The translations under genes were made by a program, and so were the position numbers. Positions 19,240 to 31,394 of a stretch of DNA of 64,000 bases are shown here, piece by piece (position 1 is the stretch's first letter; each line of letters begins with the position of its first letter). The notes under the pieces were generated by a model. It was not told the DNA's origin. It ran no database searches and saw only the letters and a list, made by a program, of their open reading frames with translations. Source of the stretch: Erythroxylum novogranatense (lineage: Eukaryota > Streptophyta > Magnoliopsida > Malpighiales > Erythroxylaceae); contig CM057225.1 in NCBI GenBank assembly GCA_029891385.1, positions 73,627,387-73,691,386 on the forward strand. Reading direction: 5' to 3'.

Positions 19240-22200
19240 CCTTTTTCTCCCTTAAATGTTAGAGGTTTCTCTATAAGCAATCAGGTTCCCAGCTAGAAGC
19301 AAGTTGTGGGAGAGGAGTGTAGTGAAGAGCTTCAATATTCCCCACTGATTATAAAGAATAGAAGAAACTTGGTGGCACTAGATATTCAGATTCTCAAAGA
19401 TAGAGTGAAGGCTTAGAAAATAACACTTGTTGGATTATTTTATGAGAAGCATCTACCTTTCCCGATTATCAAGGAGTGGGCAATGAAAGCTTGAAGAAAT
19501 AAGGAGTTGTTTAAGGTGTTATTGTCAAAAGATAACCTTTTATTATTTAAGTTCATAAATCATACTTACTTGAAGGAGGTTATGGAGGACGGATTGTGGC
19601 ACATATGGAACCAACCTCTCTTCCTACAGCCTTGGAAGCCTAATTTGAATATGAAAAGCTTAACTCATGACTAGTTACCAATATATATAAATATACATGG
19701 AGTACCTCTCGAATATTGGTAAAAAAAAAGGCTTAGTACCTTAGCCTGCTATGTAAGAATGCTTATTTGCATGGACAAAACAATGATGCATGGAAGGAGA
19801 ATTGGTTATGCAAGATTATGTGTGAAGGAGGAGAATAGTGAGAAGCTTATTGATCTCGTCTACATTCTAGCACTATATGATGAGAAGAACTTAGTATAGG
19901 ACTATATCAAAATAACCTACCAATAGAGGCTTAAAATCTCTCAATCCTAACAAAAATGGGTAAAATAAGATATAAGGTTTAAAAGTGGGGATTTTGAAGA
20001 GCTTGTGAACTTAGACAAACTCAAAGAGATATTTGTTAAGGAGAAAGCTAAGGAGGTTTCTAAATTACAAATATAATCAATGACGAAACCCCTAAGTCCT
20101 TGACTTCTATAGATGTGATCCAACTGAGTCTTATTGCTTCCAGAGGCAAATCAATAGAAATACAAAATAGGCTAGTGCTAGTTAGTGATAATAAAGCAGG
20201 GGAGAGGTGGGAATATATACTCTAACACTCCTATGGAAGGAATATATATGAGGGGAATAGCTTCCAAAAAGTCTCCATTAAAAATCCTAATAGGAGGATA
20301 GGGAAGGGAAATTCATTATATTATACTAAATCCATATAAATCTAAAAATTGGAACATTAAGGCTTAATAGCCCCCATAAAATATAGGCTTTAGAAGATTT
20401 TGTGATTAATAATAATGATGTAGTCCTAGGAGTCCTAGAAACCAAATTAGTTCAAGATAATCTCTTGAAGCTTAAACTGAAGGGTATACGATGGTCTTTT
20501 ATCTCAAACCATAGTCATCGCCATTATGAAAGAATTATTGTCCTTTTTGAAATAAGAAAAGTTGAAATTATTTTACTTTTTGAAATAAGAAGAGTTGAAA
20601 GTATTGTCCTGTTTGAAAGAAGAAGAGATGAAGTAGAAGTTATGTACACTAGCTACCAATACATGTACATGATAATTAGGTTCTTAAAAAAAGATAGGAG
20701 CACTGAGATATCCCTTATTTATGATTCAAATTTTAAGTTCCAAAAGGATAAATTTGGGGTCACTTAGCTCAGATTAAGAGAATTGTCTAGAATATATGGA
20801 TGATTATAGGAGATTTTGATAGTACGTTGCTTTGGTCAGAGGTGGAGGGGAATATAAGGCATAAAAACTTCTTGTATGATTTTAGGGAGTGTGTTGAGAA
20901 TTTGGAAGTGGTTGATCTAAGTATAAAGGGAAACTTCACATAGAGCAGTAGACAAATAGATAATAGGCATATAAGGAAGAAGATATATTGAATTTTGGTG
21001 GATGAGGTATGGTTATGGTCCTTCTTGATAGACAAGCTATTTTTATGAACTTAATTGTATAATATATTTGAGAGGGTTAATAAGAGATTCCCTTTTTGTT
21101 TTAATGATTATCTAGCTAAACATGAAGGTTTCATACAAGCAGTTATAAAAGGAAAGGACAATCGTTTAAGGCTTTAAAGCTTTCCAATGTGTTAAGAACA
21201 TTGGATACATTAAAAGAGAAGTTGAAAGTGTTAAAAAGAATCATTTGTTCATATATACTTTTCCAAGTAAAACAAATAAAAGGGATATTAGATGACATTT
21301 AGGAAAAGGCATATAAACTACCAAGAGATGCATGGTAGTTAGATCAGGGAAGGGATGCTTTAAGTAGGTAGTCAGAAGTTTTAAATCATCGTTGTTGCTT
21401 AGTTAGACAAAGATCTTGTATAACATTGTTAGGTGAAGGGGATAGAAGCTTAAATTCTTTTTTATTTATATCTTTTCTAGAAGAAACTTCAATAAAATCA
21501 ATTATACTTTGGATTAATTTGGTACACCAATCACTTCTCAAAGGTTACTGAAGGAGAAAGCTTATGCTTATTTCAAAAATCTTCCAATAAGGGAAGTTAT
21601 ATAAAGTTATTAACATCACATTCATCTTCTTGACTCCAAAAATGCATAATCCTAACTCCTTTGATGATTTTAGGCTGATTTTGTGCTACAATTTCACATA
21701 TAAAATATTGCCAAATTACTAATTGCTAAGAGGTTGAAAATAGTTATGGATGCTTAAGAAACATTTCTCTAAAGACGCCACATTGGGGATAATATCCTCT
21801 TATCCTAAGAACTACTTAGAGGATACTCTAAGAAAAACTCCCTTACCAACTGTATAATTAAAATAGATATCCACAAAGCATATAATACTTTGAGTTGGTG
21901 CTTTATAGATTAGGTTTTCGAGGCATTTAAGCTTCCTCCTAAGTTTAGAAGCTAGATAAAATTGTGTTACTCATCTCTTTCTTATTTAGTATTGGTGAAT
22001 GGAGAGCCTTCCAGGTGATTTTAAAGGAAGAAAGGTATACGTAAAGGGGATCCTACATCCCCATATATTTTAATGTTGTGGATGAAGGTGTTCTCCAAGC
22101 TATTAAACTATAATGTTTCACATGACCCAATATTCCAATTTCATCATAAATGTAAGAAGTTAAAAATCATTCATCTCCTCTTCGCAGATGATCCCTTGGT

Positions 22201-23440
22201 ATTTGCCAAAGATCATGATAGATCTATCTTCTTAATCATGCAAACTTTGAAAATATCTCTTGACTTTTTGGTTTAGATATCAACTATCTTAAGAGTTTCC
22301 TAGTATTATCAAAGAGAGCTCAAGAACTAGCCCCTGGTTAGCTATTGTAAAGGGTATGCACTTCCAATTTTATTTAAAAGGTTACATCTTAAGAATGCAT
22401 CCCTTTGGTAGAAAGAATTTAGAAGAGAGTTAGTGCTTGGAACAACCACTACCATTATCCTATTGGCAAAATTATGTTGATCAATTTTTTTATTAGCTCA
22501 ATGTAGGTGTACTAGAACTCTCATTTATGTTTTGCCAAAAGATTGGTGAAGACTTTGGGGAAATTGATGAGGAAATTTATTTTGTCTGGGATAAATAAAC
22601 CAAAGATATAATGCTAAAGTGGCTTGATAATAGGCTTGTGATTGTATAAGATTAGGTGGTCTTGGTATCCTATCTATAGGGATGTGTAATAAAGTTTTGA
22701 TAGGAAAAAGAGTATGGAGAATTCTAACAAAGGAAGAGTCATTGTAGATTAGTTGGATTCTTGGCTTTTACTTAAAGGCAAAATTTTTTGAAAGCTCCAA
22801 AACACCAGGCAAGTCCTATTATTTCTCACCACTTGTGAAGAAAAGGAAACATATAGAAATGTAGGTTAAATACAATATAGGGAATAGGAAAATTGTTGTT
22901 ACTCTCTACTATAATTGGTCCAGAGTTGGAATTCTCAATAACTTGCAGATTTCAACGAAGGTTTTGGCTCTGATTCCTAATAATGCCAAAGTCTGTGCAT
23001 GGTTAGAGGATAACTAATAGGTTAACTTTCCTGAAGAGCTAGCGCACATTATTCCCAACTACCATCCCAACGTTAACCAAGTTGATTTTTGTTATTGGAA
23101 GCCTTATACATCCAGATCTTTCACTAACGAATCGTAGAGGAAAATTCTCAAGGAAGAGGGGATTAAAATGGATTAGTATAGTCTGGTTTAGAAACATAAC
23201 CTTCCCCTGAGAGTCTCCTTCTTCTTTTGGTTAATATTTAATGATTTTCTCCCTACACTGGACAATATCTCGTATATGCATATGGTAAATAGGTGTTATC
23301 TTTGCAGAACAGAACAAGAAAGCATCACAATCTATTTTAAGAATGCACCTACTCCAAAGAGGTTTTAGCTTCTATTCTTGAACAATAATATCAATACTGA
23401 TGGGAGAAATTGGACATCCTTCTCAAATTAGTTTATGATT
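19240..23440 (+). mobile_element. L1-type LINE, decayed, with ORF1-like and ORF2-like parts
   Basis: Domains in order: a DUF4283-like ORF1 segment at about 19420-19820 (LPFPIIKEWAMKA, LLFKFINHTYLKEV, DGLWHIWNQPLFLQPW, INIHGVPLEYW); an apurinic-type endonuclease starting about 20360 (VLGVLETKLVQ, IIGDFDST at 20801-20824); reverse transcriptase from about 21610 (FDDFRLI near 21660, catalytic FADD at about 22180 in LLFADDPLVFAKD); and the C-terminal zinc-binding RVT domain at about 23180-23340 (FPLRVSFFFWL, CYLCRTEQESIT). Stops and frameshifts are dense throughout, so it is not active. This lineage differs from the second LINE at 27.7/34.4 kb. A poly-A tail and duplication were not found. Confidence 0.82.
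22073..22276 (+). pseudogene. Reverse-transcriptase segment with intact FADD box
   Basis: This is a 67-codon uninterrupted part of the LINE ORF2. It carries the FADD active-site aspartates in LFADDPLVFAKDHD, preceded by the HKCKKLKIIHL block usual in plant L1 reverse transcriptases. The surrounding reading frame is broken on both sides. Confidence 0.7.
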
Positions 23441-23685
23441 GACAATCACAACATTTGGCATATGCATGTTTATGTTTTGAAACGAAAAATGCAACGGATT
23501 GTTTTGAGGAGATGAGAATCCAACCCTGATAATTGACAGAGATGTCATTAACTTGACCAGAGAGTTGATGACGATCAATGGTGAAGCCAGGAGGTGCAGT
23601 GATTCTATCGCACAAGCTTGGAGTCTTTAAATTTAACCATACCCCACGCCCAGATCCTTTGTAATGAGTCGATGCCTTGTAGCGG
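23441..23685 (+). other. Tail of the LINE or unassigned sequence
   Basis: Weakly open sequence follows the RVT zinc domain. It may be the last part of the LINE ORF2 and its 3' untranslated region, but no specific motif confirms it. Confidence 0.3.
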
Positions 23686-23878
23686 TTTCAACATTTTTGT
23701 ATGCCAACTCTCCTTGTTTTGGAATATTAATATTAATTTTTTAAAATGTCTAACTTGATTAGGTTACTTTTCTCTTCAAACTTTTCAACATTTTTGTATG
23801 CCAACTCTCCTTGTTTTGGAATATTAATATTAATTTTTAAAATTTCTAACTTGATTAGGTTACTTTTCTCTTGAAACT
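23686..23878. repeat. 97-bp tandem duplication
   Basis: The segment from 23686 (TTTCAACATTTTTGTATGCC) repeats almost exactly from 23783, a spacing of 97 bp, with only a few differences such as one T fewer in the poly-T run and ATGTC versus ATTTC. It lies just downstream of the LINE relic. It is a recent local duplication with no coding content. Confidence 0.9.
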
Positions 23879-25560
23879 TTTTGCATGTTACCTATTAGAT
23901 TTCTAAATATGTAGTTATAAATTATAATTCTAAACTATATTTAAAATTAAATGAATTAAACTATTTCAATTAATCATCTAGTTAAATGATTTATATCCAC
24001 GTATTAAGATTAATATCTTGTACACATGATGACTATCCAAATATTACGATTATAAAATGAATTGATTGACAATTTTGTGTATAACTTTTCAATATAGTAG
24101 ACATACCATAAGAAATTAATATCTATTTTATATGAATTTAATCATATTAGTTCTTTAACATTAGTAATTGATTCTTTTAAATATACTTGAGAACTATTTT
24201 AAAGTATTATTTCACCTTAACCAAAGATTTTCAAAATTAATAATACTCGAGGAAAATCATATAACGATTATTACACTATCTTTGTATAGTTGATATCATA
24301 TTTACTAAGTGCTAATTGAGTTACCATTGACTAGGATATATCCTAAATAGTATCAAAATAAAATAATTTTATGATATAATTATGAGATAAAAATCAAATG
24401 ATTATTTATATAATTATTACAATGAACATTAGGTACATAAGTAATATTTTATATGAAATTCTTATGTCGGATTTGTTTAGAGGTCATTTGTTTTCCATTT
24501 TATTTTTGTTTTGTTTTAAATTCAATAAAAAAACACATTTGTTTGAATTTTTGTTTTGATTTCTTCCTATTTTTAAAAGTTATTAAAATTATAAAATTAG
24601 TTTTATTTTCTTTTCTATTTTTCATAATATGATCTACTATTAACCAAATATACAATATCTAACTATTTAATATATTAATTATTAATAACAAATTTATGAA
24701 TTATTTAATGTTACATTATGTATTTAATTAATTAAAATTAATTATTAATAAGAATTATGAATAATTTATTTTAATTAACTACTTTATTTTATTTTGTAAT
24801 TAAATCATATAAAATTAATTAAATAAGTATTAATAAATATAATTAAATTTAAAATATTTTCAAAATATATAAATTTTAAATCAATTTGATTTAATAATTA
24901 AAATATACCTAAAATAAATATTAATTTTAAATAAAAATTATTTATTAAATTATTTATTTTAATGAAATAAAATAATTTTATTAATAATTTATTAATAAAT
25001 ATTATATAAGAGAATAAATATATTTATTTAATTAAAATAATTTATCTTTATTATCAGTGATAAAAATATAATTTTATAACAACCAAACAAAATTTTGTTT
25101 TATTTAAAATTGAAAATTAAAACGAAAAAATGACATCCAAAAATAAAAGTGGAATGGTCCTTTAGTGAATTTGTTATATAAATAACGTTCACATATTTAT
25201 CAAGTACAGTATACACATATTTTAGTATATGAAATCAATTATTTTATAAGAAAAATACAAAGCGGTAAGGTAATGTGTTTTGGTCCCAACATTCGGAAGT
25301 TGAATCCTTCCATCCCAGAGTATAGTTTTTGTTCTAATCTTTTCATTAATAAAGATAATACTTAAATGTAATATAAATATTATAATTATAATATTACTTA
25401 AATTTTATTTTAAATATATATTTATTTATTTAATTAATTAAAAATTTAAAAATTAATTTATTAAAATTATCTTTAACTAATTATATTATAAACATACAAT
25501 CAACCAATTAGTCATATAACGAAAGCCAAACAGTTCCGCCCTTCTTGGAGGACTTAATTT
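23879..25560. other. Very AT-rich DNA, possible miniature element at about 24480-25170
   Basis: Composition reaches long runs of A/T only, with no gene. The left edge near 24482 (GGTCATTTGTTTTCCATTTTA) and the right edge near 25160, read on the other strand (GGACCATTCCACTTTTATTTT), are loosely similar. That would fit a non-autonomous DNA transposon with eroded inverted ends, but the match is weak. Confidence 0.35.
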
Positions 25561-26290
25561 ATGAAGCCAACGGTAATACGGTATATATAAAAGTCTAAAT
25601 TCACACACCCATCACGCCCGTCAAACATAAATTTATAGAGGTTGATAAAATGCAAATGGATCATGAAAACGACATCTTATGGACTTGACTGGTCAGCGCC
25701 TTCCGTGGCTGCTGTGTGGTGGAGACGCGGGAGGGCACGGGGCAGGAAGAACGGGGGTAGGTTGGTCAAGCCGCTGAATTCCATCAAAGGTACAAATGAT
25801 TAACATTTCGGGAAACCAAATGATAAGTTGATGACCGTTGAAGGTTCTTCTTTTTTTTTTTTTTAATTCTGGGTGACGTTCTGATATTATGCCTTCGAAT
25901 ATACCATTGTTTTCCTTCGGTTCTTCTGTCTCTCCTTCTAACTGCCTCATGCATACGCCACTATTGTTCCACTTATTTACGCATCTACCAATTTCCCCTC
26001 GTCCTGATGTAACTATAAATCAAGGCTTTAGATTTACGATTGTACCATCTGACATTAGCTCAAAGATACCGTATCGTCCAAAAAAGACACCAAATATGAT
26101 TGTTTGATATTGGCAACTTCTCCTGGTCGTGGTCAGTATTCCCGTAAAATTTCAAAACTTGAGGGAAAAAATACCCCCTCCCTCTCTTCGACAGCCTTCT
26201 ATTATTCTCTCTCACTCATCTCTGTCTCCAATAGGAGTGCCACTGTGCCCATCCTACCCTTAGCCCAACGAATTGTCAGTCACCGCCCGT
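25561..26290. other. Higher-GC single-copy-looking segment without a recognised gene
   Basis: A TATA-like TATATATAAAAG lies near 25582, and the GC content around 25690-25770 is clearly above the neighbourhood. Frames of 60-85 codons exist on both strands, rich in Ser, Pro and Thr, but none matches a known family. It could be a promoter and first-exon remnant or a gene fragment. Confidence 0.3.
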
Positions 26291-26293
26291 CAA

Positions 26294-26480
26294 TGTAAGA
26301 TGATGATTATAGGTAATACTTCTAAAGCCATTTCTGACTTGTAGCAATATCTCAATTACCATTTTGATATGAAATATTTAAGATCATTAGGTTACTTTCT
26401 TAGTTCTAGTTCCTATGGCAATTATCTATCGCAATACAAATATGTTTATGATGTTCTTTCTAGATCTAGTATTACTAATT
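26294..26480 (+). pseudogene. Ty1/copia reverse-transcriptase fragment
   Basis: One frame reads KMMIIGNTSKAISDL, a stop, then QYLNYHFDMKYLRSLGYFL and YGNYLSQYKYVYDVLSRSSI. These match in order the plant copia block that begins at the YVDDMI box and continues through MKDLG-type, YFLG-type and YLSQ-KY-type motifs. The catalytic YVDD is not preserved here. It covers about 60 codons with one in-frame stop; no LTR was seen beside it. Confidence 0.75.
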
Positions 26481-26659
26481 ATTGTTTGGATAGAATTATA
26501 TCGGTAAAACTTTTAGTAGCAGAACTTTTCTAAGAAGTTAGTTAACTGCTTAGTTGTTAACGAGAAAAGAACTTTTTTAAAGAAACACATTCGATAGGCA
26601 TTTGTGACGTAAAAATAAAAAGACTTTTAATTTTAACTATATTTTATTTTGTAATAAAA

Positions 26660-27157
26660 TTATTTATACATATACATATTATTTAAAATATGTTTAAAAT
26701 ATGCAAAGTACAATATATTAATTATTATATAATTTTAAACCATATAAAATATAAATAAAAATATATCTAAACAAATCTTTTATATGAAATATAATATAAG
26801 TAAAACTAATATCAAAATAAATATTAAAACATATAAAAGTCAAATAATATTATATGAATCTCAAAATAAATATGAAAATGTGTTTGTGGGTATTGTGAGA
26901 ATTATGTGTAAAACATAAAGATAAAACAACTAAAAATAGACTCATTAATTGATCTGAAAAATATACCTAAAAAAGTGTTTTTTTGAAAAGCTCCAAATTT
27001 GAACTTCTCAAAAGCTGTATTTCAGCTTCTAAAAAAGTCATTTCTATGACAAAAGTGCTTTTGGATTTTACAGTCAAAAACTCAGTTTTCTTAAAAATAG
27101 TTTTTACGGTAGAAAAAAGTGCTTATTCACTCTCCAAAAGCTGAACCAAACAGGCTC
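26660..27157. repeat. Dispersed AT-rich repeat, copy 2
   Basis: It aligns with 8759-9258 over about 495 bp in the same orientation. This copy keeps better ends: a run of GAAAAGCTCCAAATTTGAAC, AAAAGCTGTATTTCAGCTTC and CAAAAGCTGAACCAAACAGG motifs at 26990-27155 resembles the termini of plant hAT-related miniature transposons. No convincing left inverted end was found. Confidence 0.65.
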
Positions 27158-27659
27158 TTAGTTATTTATCTTAGACATTTTCTTACTTAGCCTAAACATT
27201 TTCTTGTAATATCTTACTTGTTTTATTTATTTACTTGTCTTCTTTCTTGTTTGTATATTTATTTACATAGAGATGTCCTTCTCTTTCTTATAACTCTTTT
27301 AAATAATTTATTTTAGTATTACAACTTATATTTAGCCTAAATATTTAATGATTAATATTTCTCTCTTAGTTATTTAGCCTAAACATTTCCTCACTTAGTC
27401 TAAAAATTTCTTGCAATATCCTTTTATTTTGTTTATTTATTTGATTTCTTTCTTGTTTGCATATTTATTTACTTATATTATTATTTACCTTGTTTTATAT
27501 TTATTTTATTCTTTATTTTATTACTTATTTTATATTTGTATTAGAAGATATTTATTTATTTATTTATTTATATTTATTATTATCTTTCATGACTATTTTT
27601 ATTATTATTACTTTATTATTTTAATATTATCTTTTATTTATTTTATTTTATTTTTGTAC
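27157..27659. repeat. AT-rich DNA with a direct repeat at 208-bp spacing
   Basis: About 115 bp starting CTTAGTTATTTA at 27157 recurs from 27365 with moderate divergence (both contain TTCTTTCTTGTTTG and TATTTATTTAC). The remainder is TTTA/TTAT-rich simple sequence. The long frame across 27411-27689 comes from this composition and is not a gene. It abuts the truncated 5' edge of the LINE. Confidence 0.6.
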
Positions 27660-28018
27660 ATTGGCTTCATTTTGGGAAGAGCTAGATGATGTTATCAGCA
27701 AACAAGAGAGTTATTTTAGAAGGAGACTTTAATGATTATGTAAAGACAACCTCAAACGAATATTCATAGACTCATAGAGGTTTCGAGTATGGTAATAGGA
27801 ATGACAATGAGACTACTTTGTTGAATTTTGCAATATCAATTGAGTTGGTGATACCTAACTCAATTTTTAAGAAAAATGAGAAAGTACTTGGTGACTTTTA
27901 AGAGCAAATTTACAAAAACTCAAATTGACTATTTCCTTAGAAAGCAAAGCGATCGACCTAGTTGTAAGGTGGTAACTAATGCTTGTTTATTAACTCAGCA
28001 TAAATTGTTAGTTATGGA
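27660..28018 (+). mobile_element. LINE (second lineage), 5' part: endonuclease region
   Basis: Reading across frameshifts: WEELDDVI, VILEGDFNDYV, RTHRGFEYGNRND-like, LLNFAISIELVIPNS, LGDF..., then TQIDYFLRKQSDRPSCK and LLTQHKLLVMD. This order is typical of the endonuclease end of a common plant L1-type LINE. The frame stops abruptly at 28018 in VMD, exactly where the hAT transposon is inserted, and the sense continues at 34429. The element is 5'-truncated near 27660. Confidence 0.8.
28011..28018. repeat. Left 8-bp target-site duplication of the hAT element
   Basis: GTTATGGA is directly followed by the element terminus CAACGGTATG. An identical GTTATGGA at 34421-34428 directly follows the other terminus. 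Eight base pairs is the diagnostic hAT duplication length. Confidence 0.93.
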
Positions 28019-28180
28019 CAACGGTATGAATACCGTTCCGTTCCGGCCGGAAATCGAAACGGAACGATCACCATCGGTACCGGCCAAAAACGGTCACCAT
28101 CGGTACCGGCCAAAAATACTGGTCGGTACCGGTGGTTTCATCGTGGTACCGGTCGACATCGGAAGTAACGGACTGTAGCG
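28019..28180 (+). promoter_or_regulatory. Left terminus and subterminal repeats of the hAT element
   Basis: The 15-bp terminal inverted repeat is followed by a dense cluster of GGTACCGG and ACGGTCACCATCGG motifs in both orientations; one CACCATCGGTACCGGCCAAAAA unit is duplicated about 30 bp apart. Subterminal clusters of this kind bind hAT transposases in characterised elements; here the role is inferred. Confidence 0.65.
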
Positions 28181-28199
28181 GTCCGGTACTGTAAAATTC

Positions 28200-29576
28200 A
28201 AAAACCCTAAGGACCTATTAGCAAATTTGGAAAATTTTAACCTAAAATATCCTAACTCTTTCGGCCTCATCCCCACCCACAGACTCTCCTCTCCTCTTTC
28301 GAATTTCATCTTCTACTCCTCTACATAAAAATTTTCCTCCTCTTCTCTCATCTCTCCACTGCGCCTAGTCCTTGTTGTCATCGTTGCCTCTGGTTTTCTT
28401 CTCACCATCGCCGTCGTTGGCCTCCGTGGATGCTCGCCTTCTTCTCCCTTCTCTTTGTCATTCCTCCACGCAGATCTGAGTCACCCAACGCCACCATCAC
28501 CTTCTCCGCTCCTTGCCGCCGCACCACAACACAGTGACACCGAAGGGAAGCCACCGGAGATGGATCGACATCTGACCCGTGACAAAACCTGAAGACCTGC
28601 CAAGACCCAATGTTGGTTTTATGAATTTTGTTTCTGATTTAAAAAATTTCATGCTTAATTAAATTTATTGTTGTGTTGGAACGTGAATTTTTGATGGATG
28701 TTGTTGGATGGATCGATGTTGGAGACTGATGTTGGTTTTTGTGTTGTTTGCTTCTTGCGTGATTTGATCTGAGTTTTCAAATTTTGATTGGAATTGGATC
28801 ATGGATGATGCACAGTGTTGAGGCTGAGGGGAAGATTGGATTTTGTATGAAATTATTTGGTCCAACTTGGAGTTGGAAATATAAATTTATGATCGGAATT
28901 TTGAATATGGAATAAATGTCATTCACTCATTTGTGTTGTTTTAGTTTGCAATTTGGTCTGATTATATTAAATTACAAAATATAAATTAAGGACATAAATT
29001 ATAACATGTTTACCTTGAAAGTTGATCAGAAAAAATTGAAATTTAAATGCACAAAATTAGAATATAATGAAAACTCTTTTTTAAATCAATAAATGTAGAA
29101 ATTGAACTTACATTGATTCGGATCATTTGGTACTTTGGTTGGCAATACTGAAGAGCTATTGTTAAGAATTAAGATTCTTAGAATCAAATTGAAAAATTTG
29201 TAACCCTTAATTTGAAAATTATGATACTATAAATAACATACATGTAATTTTGTATGCTTACATGATTTTATCAAATTAAATTTTGGTTTTATATTAAAAT
29301 GAAATTGTTGATGTTGATTAAAATGAAAGTTGTTAATGTATGTTTTGTGATTGTGGGAAATTAAAATTGATAACAAAGAAAGTTGTAGATGTATGTTTTA
29401 TGATTGTGTGTAATTGGAAATTGATAAAAATCGAAATGGTTGATGTATATTTTGTGATTGTGTGAAATTAAAATTGGTTAGAAATTGATAATAATGGAAA
29501 TTGTTGATGTATGTTTGTGATAGTTAGAAATTGTAAATTATTAGAAATTGATAAAAATGAAAATTGTAGATGTGTA
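28200..29576 (+). other. hAT 5' non-coding leader and probable intron
   Basis: A pyrimidine- and GC-richer stretch at 28250-28600 (CTCCTCT and CCGCCG motifs) has the look of a transcribed leader. It is followed by AT-rich DNA with loosely repeated GTTGATGTATGTTTTGTGATTG units (29300-29570) that grade into the minisatellite. No coding domain is seen. Confidence 0.5.
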
Positions 29577-31200
29577 TTTTGTAATTGTGGGGATTGAAAA
29601 TTGTGGTGAATGGAATGGGATGGAAATGAAATTATGATTGTTTTGTAATTGTTAGGATTGAAAATTGTGGTAAATGGAATGAGATGGAAATGAAATTATG
29701 ATTGTTTTGTAATTGTTAGGATTGAAAATTGTGGTAAATGGAATGAGATGGAAATGAGATTAAGATTGTTTTGTAATTGTTAGGATTGGAAATTGTGGTA
29801 AATAGAATGAGAAGGAAATGAAATTATGATTGTTTTGTAATTGTTAGGATTGGAAATTGTGGTAAATGGAATGAGATTGAAATGAAATTATGATTGTTTT
29901 GTAATTGTTAGGATTGGAAATTGTGGTAAATAGAATGAGAAGGAATTGAAATTATGATTGTTTTGTAATTGTTAGGATTGGAAATTGTGGTAAATGGAAT
30001 GAAAAAGAATTGAAATTATGATTGTTTTGTAATTGTTAGGATTGGAAGTTGTGGTAAATGAAATGAGATGGAAATGAAATTATGATTGTTTTGTAATTGT
30101 TAAGATTAGAAATTGTGGTAAATGGAATGAGATGGAAATGAAATTATGATTGTTTTGTATTGTTAGGATTGGAAATTGTGATAAATGGAATGAGAAGGAA
30201 TTGAAATTATGATTGTTTTGTAATTGTTAGGATAGGAAATTGTGGTAAATGGAATGAGATGGAAATGAAATTATGATTGTTTTGTAATTGTTAGGATTGG
30301 AAATTGTGGTAAATGGAATGAGAAGGAATTGAAATTATGATTGTTTTGTAATTGTTAGGATTGAAAATTGTGGTAAATGGAATGAGAAGGAATTAAAATT
30401 ATGATTGTTTTGTAATTGTTAGGATTGGAAATTGTGGTAAATGGAATGAGATGGAAATAAAATTATGATTGTTTTGTAATTGTTAGGATTGGAATTTGTG
30501 GTAAATGGAATGAGATGGAAATGAAATTATGATTGTTTTGTAATTGTTAGGATTGGAAATTGTGGTAAATGGAATGAGATGGAAATAAAACTATGATTGT
30601 TTTGTAATTGTTAGGATAGGAAATTGTGGTAAATGGAATGAGATAGAAATGAAATTATGATTGTTTTGTAATTGTTAGGATTGGAAATTGTGGTAAATGG
30701 AATGAGATGGAAATAAAATTATGATTGTTTTGTAATTGTTAGGATTGAAAATTGTTGGGAATGGATTGGAAATGGAATGGAATTATGAATGTTTTGTAAT
30801 TGTTAGGATTGGAAATTGTGGTAAATGGAATAAAATGGAAATAAAATTATGATTGTTTTGTAATTGTTAGGATTGGAAAATGTTAGAAATGGATTGGAAA
30901 TAGAATGGAATTATGAATGTTTTATAATTGATAGGATTGGAAATTGTTGTAAATGGAATGAATGGAAATAGAATTATAATTGTTTTGTAATTGTTAGGAT
31001 TGGAAATTGTTAGGAATGGATTGGAAATGGAATGAAATTATGATTGTTTTGTAATTGTTAGGATTGTAAATTGTTGGTTATTGTTTGAATCGAAATGGAA
31101 TTATGATTGTTGTGTAATTGTTAGGATTGAAAATTGTTGGTTATTGTTGGAATGGAAATGGAATTATAAAAATTTTGTGATTGTTAGGAACTTAGAATTG
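29577..31200. repeat. 64-bp minisatellite, about 25 copies, inside the hAT element
   Basis: The unit contains GTTAGGATTGGAAATTGTGG, then TAAATGGAATGAGATGGAAA and TGAAATTATGATTGTTTTG. Anchor GTTAGG recurs at 29651, 29715 and 29779, fixing the period at 64 bp. Central copies are about 90-98 percent alike with alternating variants (GAGATGGAAATG versus GAGAAGGAATTG); copies right of about 30750 are more diverged and vary in length. The array sits between the leader and the transposase start, probably in a 5' intron. Confidence 0.95.
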
Positions 31201-31394
31201 GAAATTGTTAGAAATGGAAGGAAGTGGAAATGATATTAAGTATGTTTTGTAATTGTTGAAATTGCAAATTATTGGAGTATGTTTTGTGTTACTTATTATA
31301 TATGTTCAATATTTTGAATTGTTAGCTTTGCGCATATTGTCATTGTGTACTGAAATTATGTGTTCTTTATTTTTGTGTACAGAACTATAGATAA

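Noticed and set aside
25693..26298. Opposed small frames in the higher-GC segment as a possible gene
   Set aside because: No recognisable domain, splice pattern or start context; described only as an unassigned segment.
27411..27689. Hydrophobic 92-codon frame, like a membrane protein
   Set aside because: It is a translation of TTTA/TTAT-rich simple sequence; Tyr, Phe, Ile and Leu dominate because of base composition.
29577..31200. Regular repeat array considered as a CRISPR-like or centromeric satellite
   Set aside because: Units are contiguous without unique spacers, in a plant nuclear transposon with exact borders, so it is an internal minisatellite.
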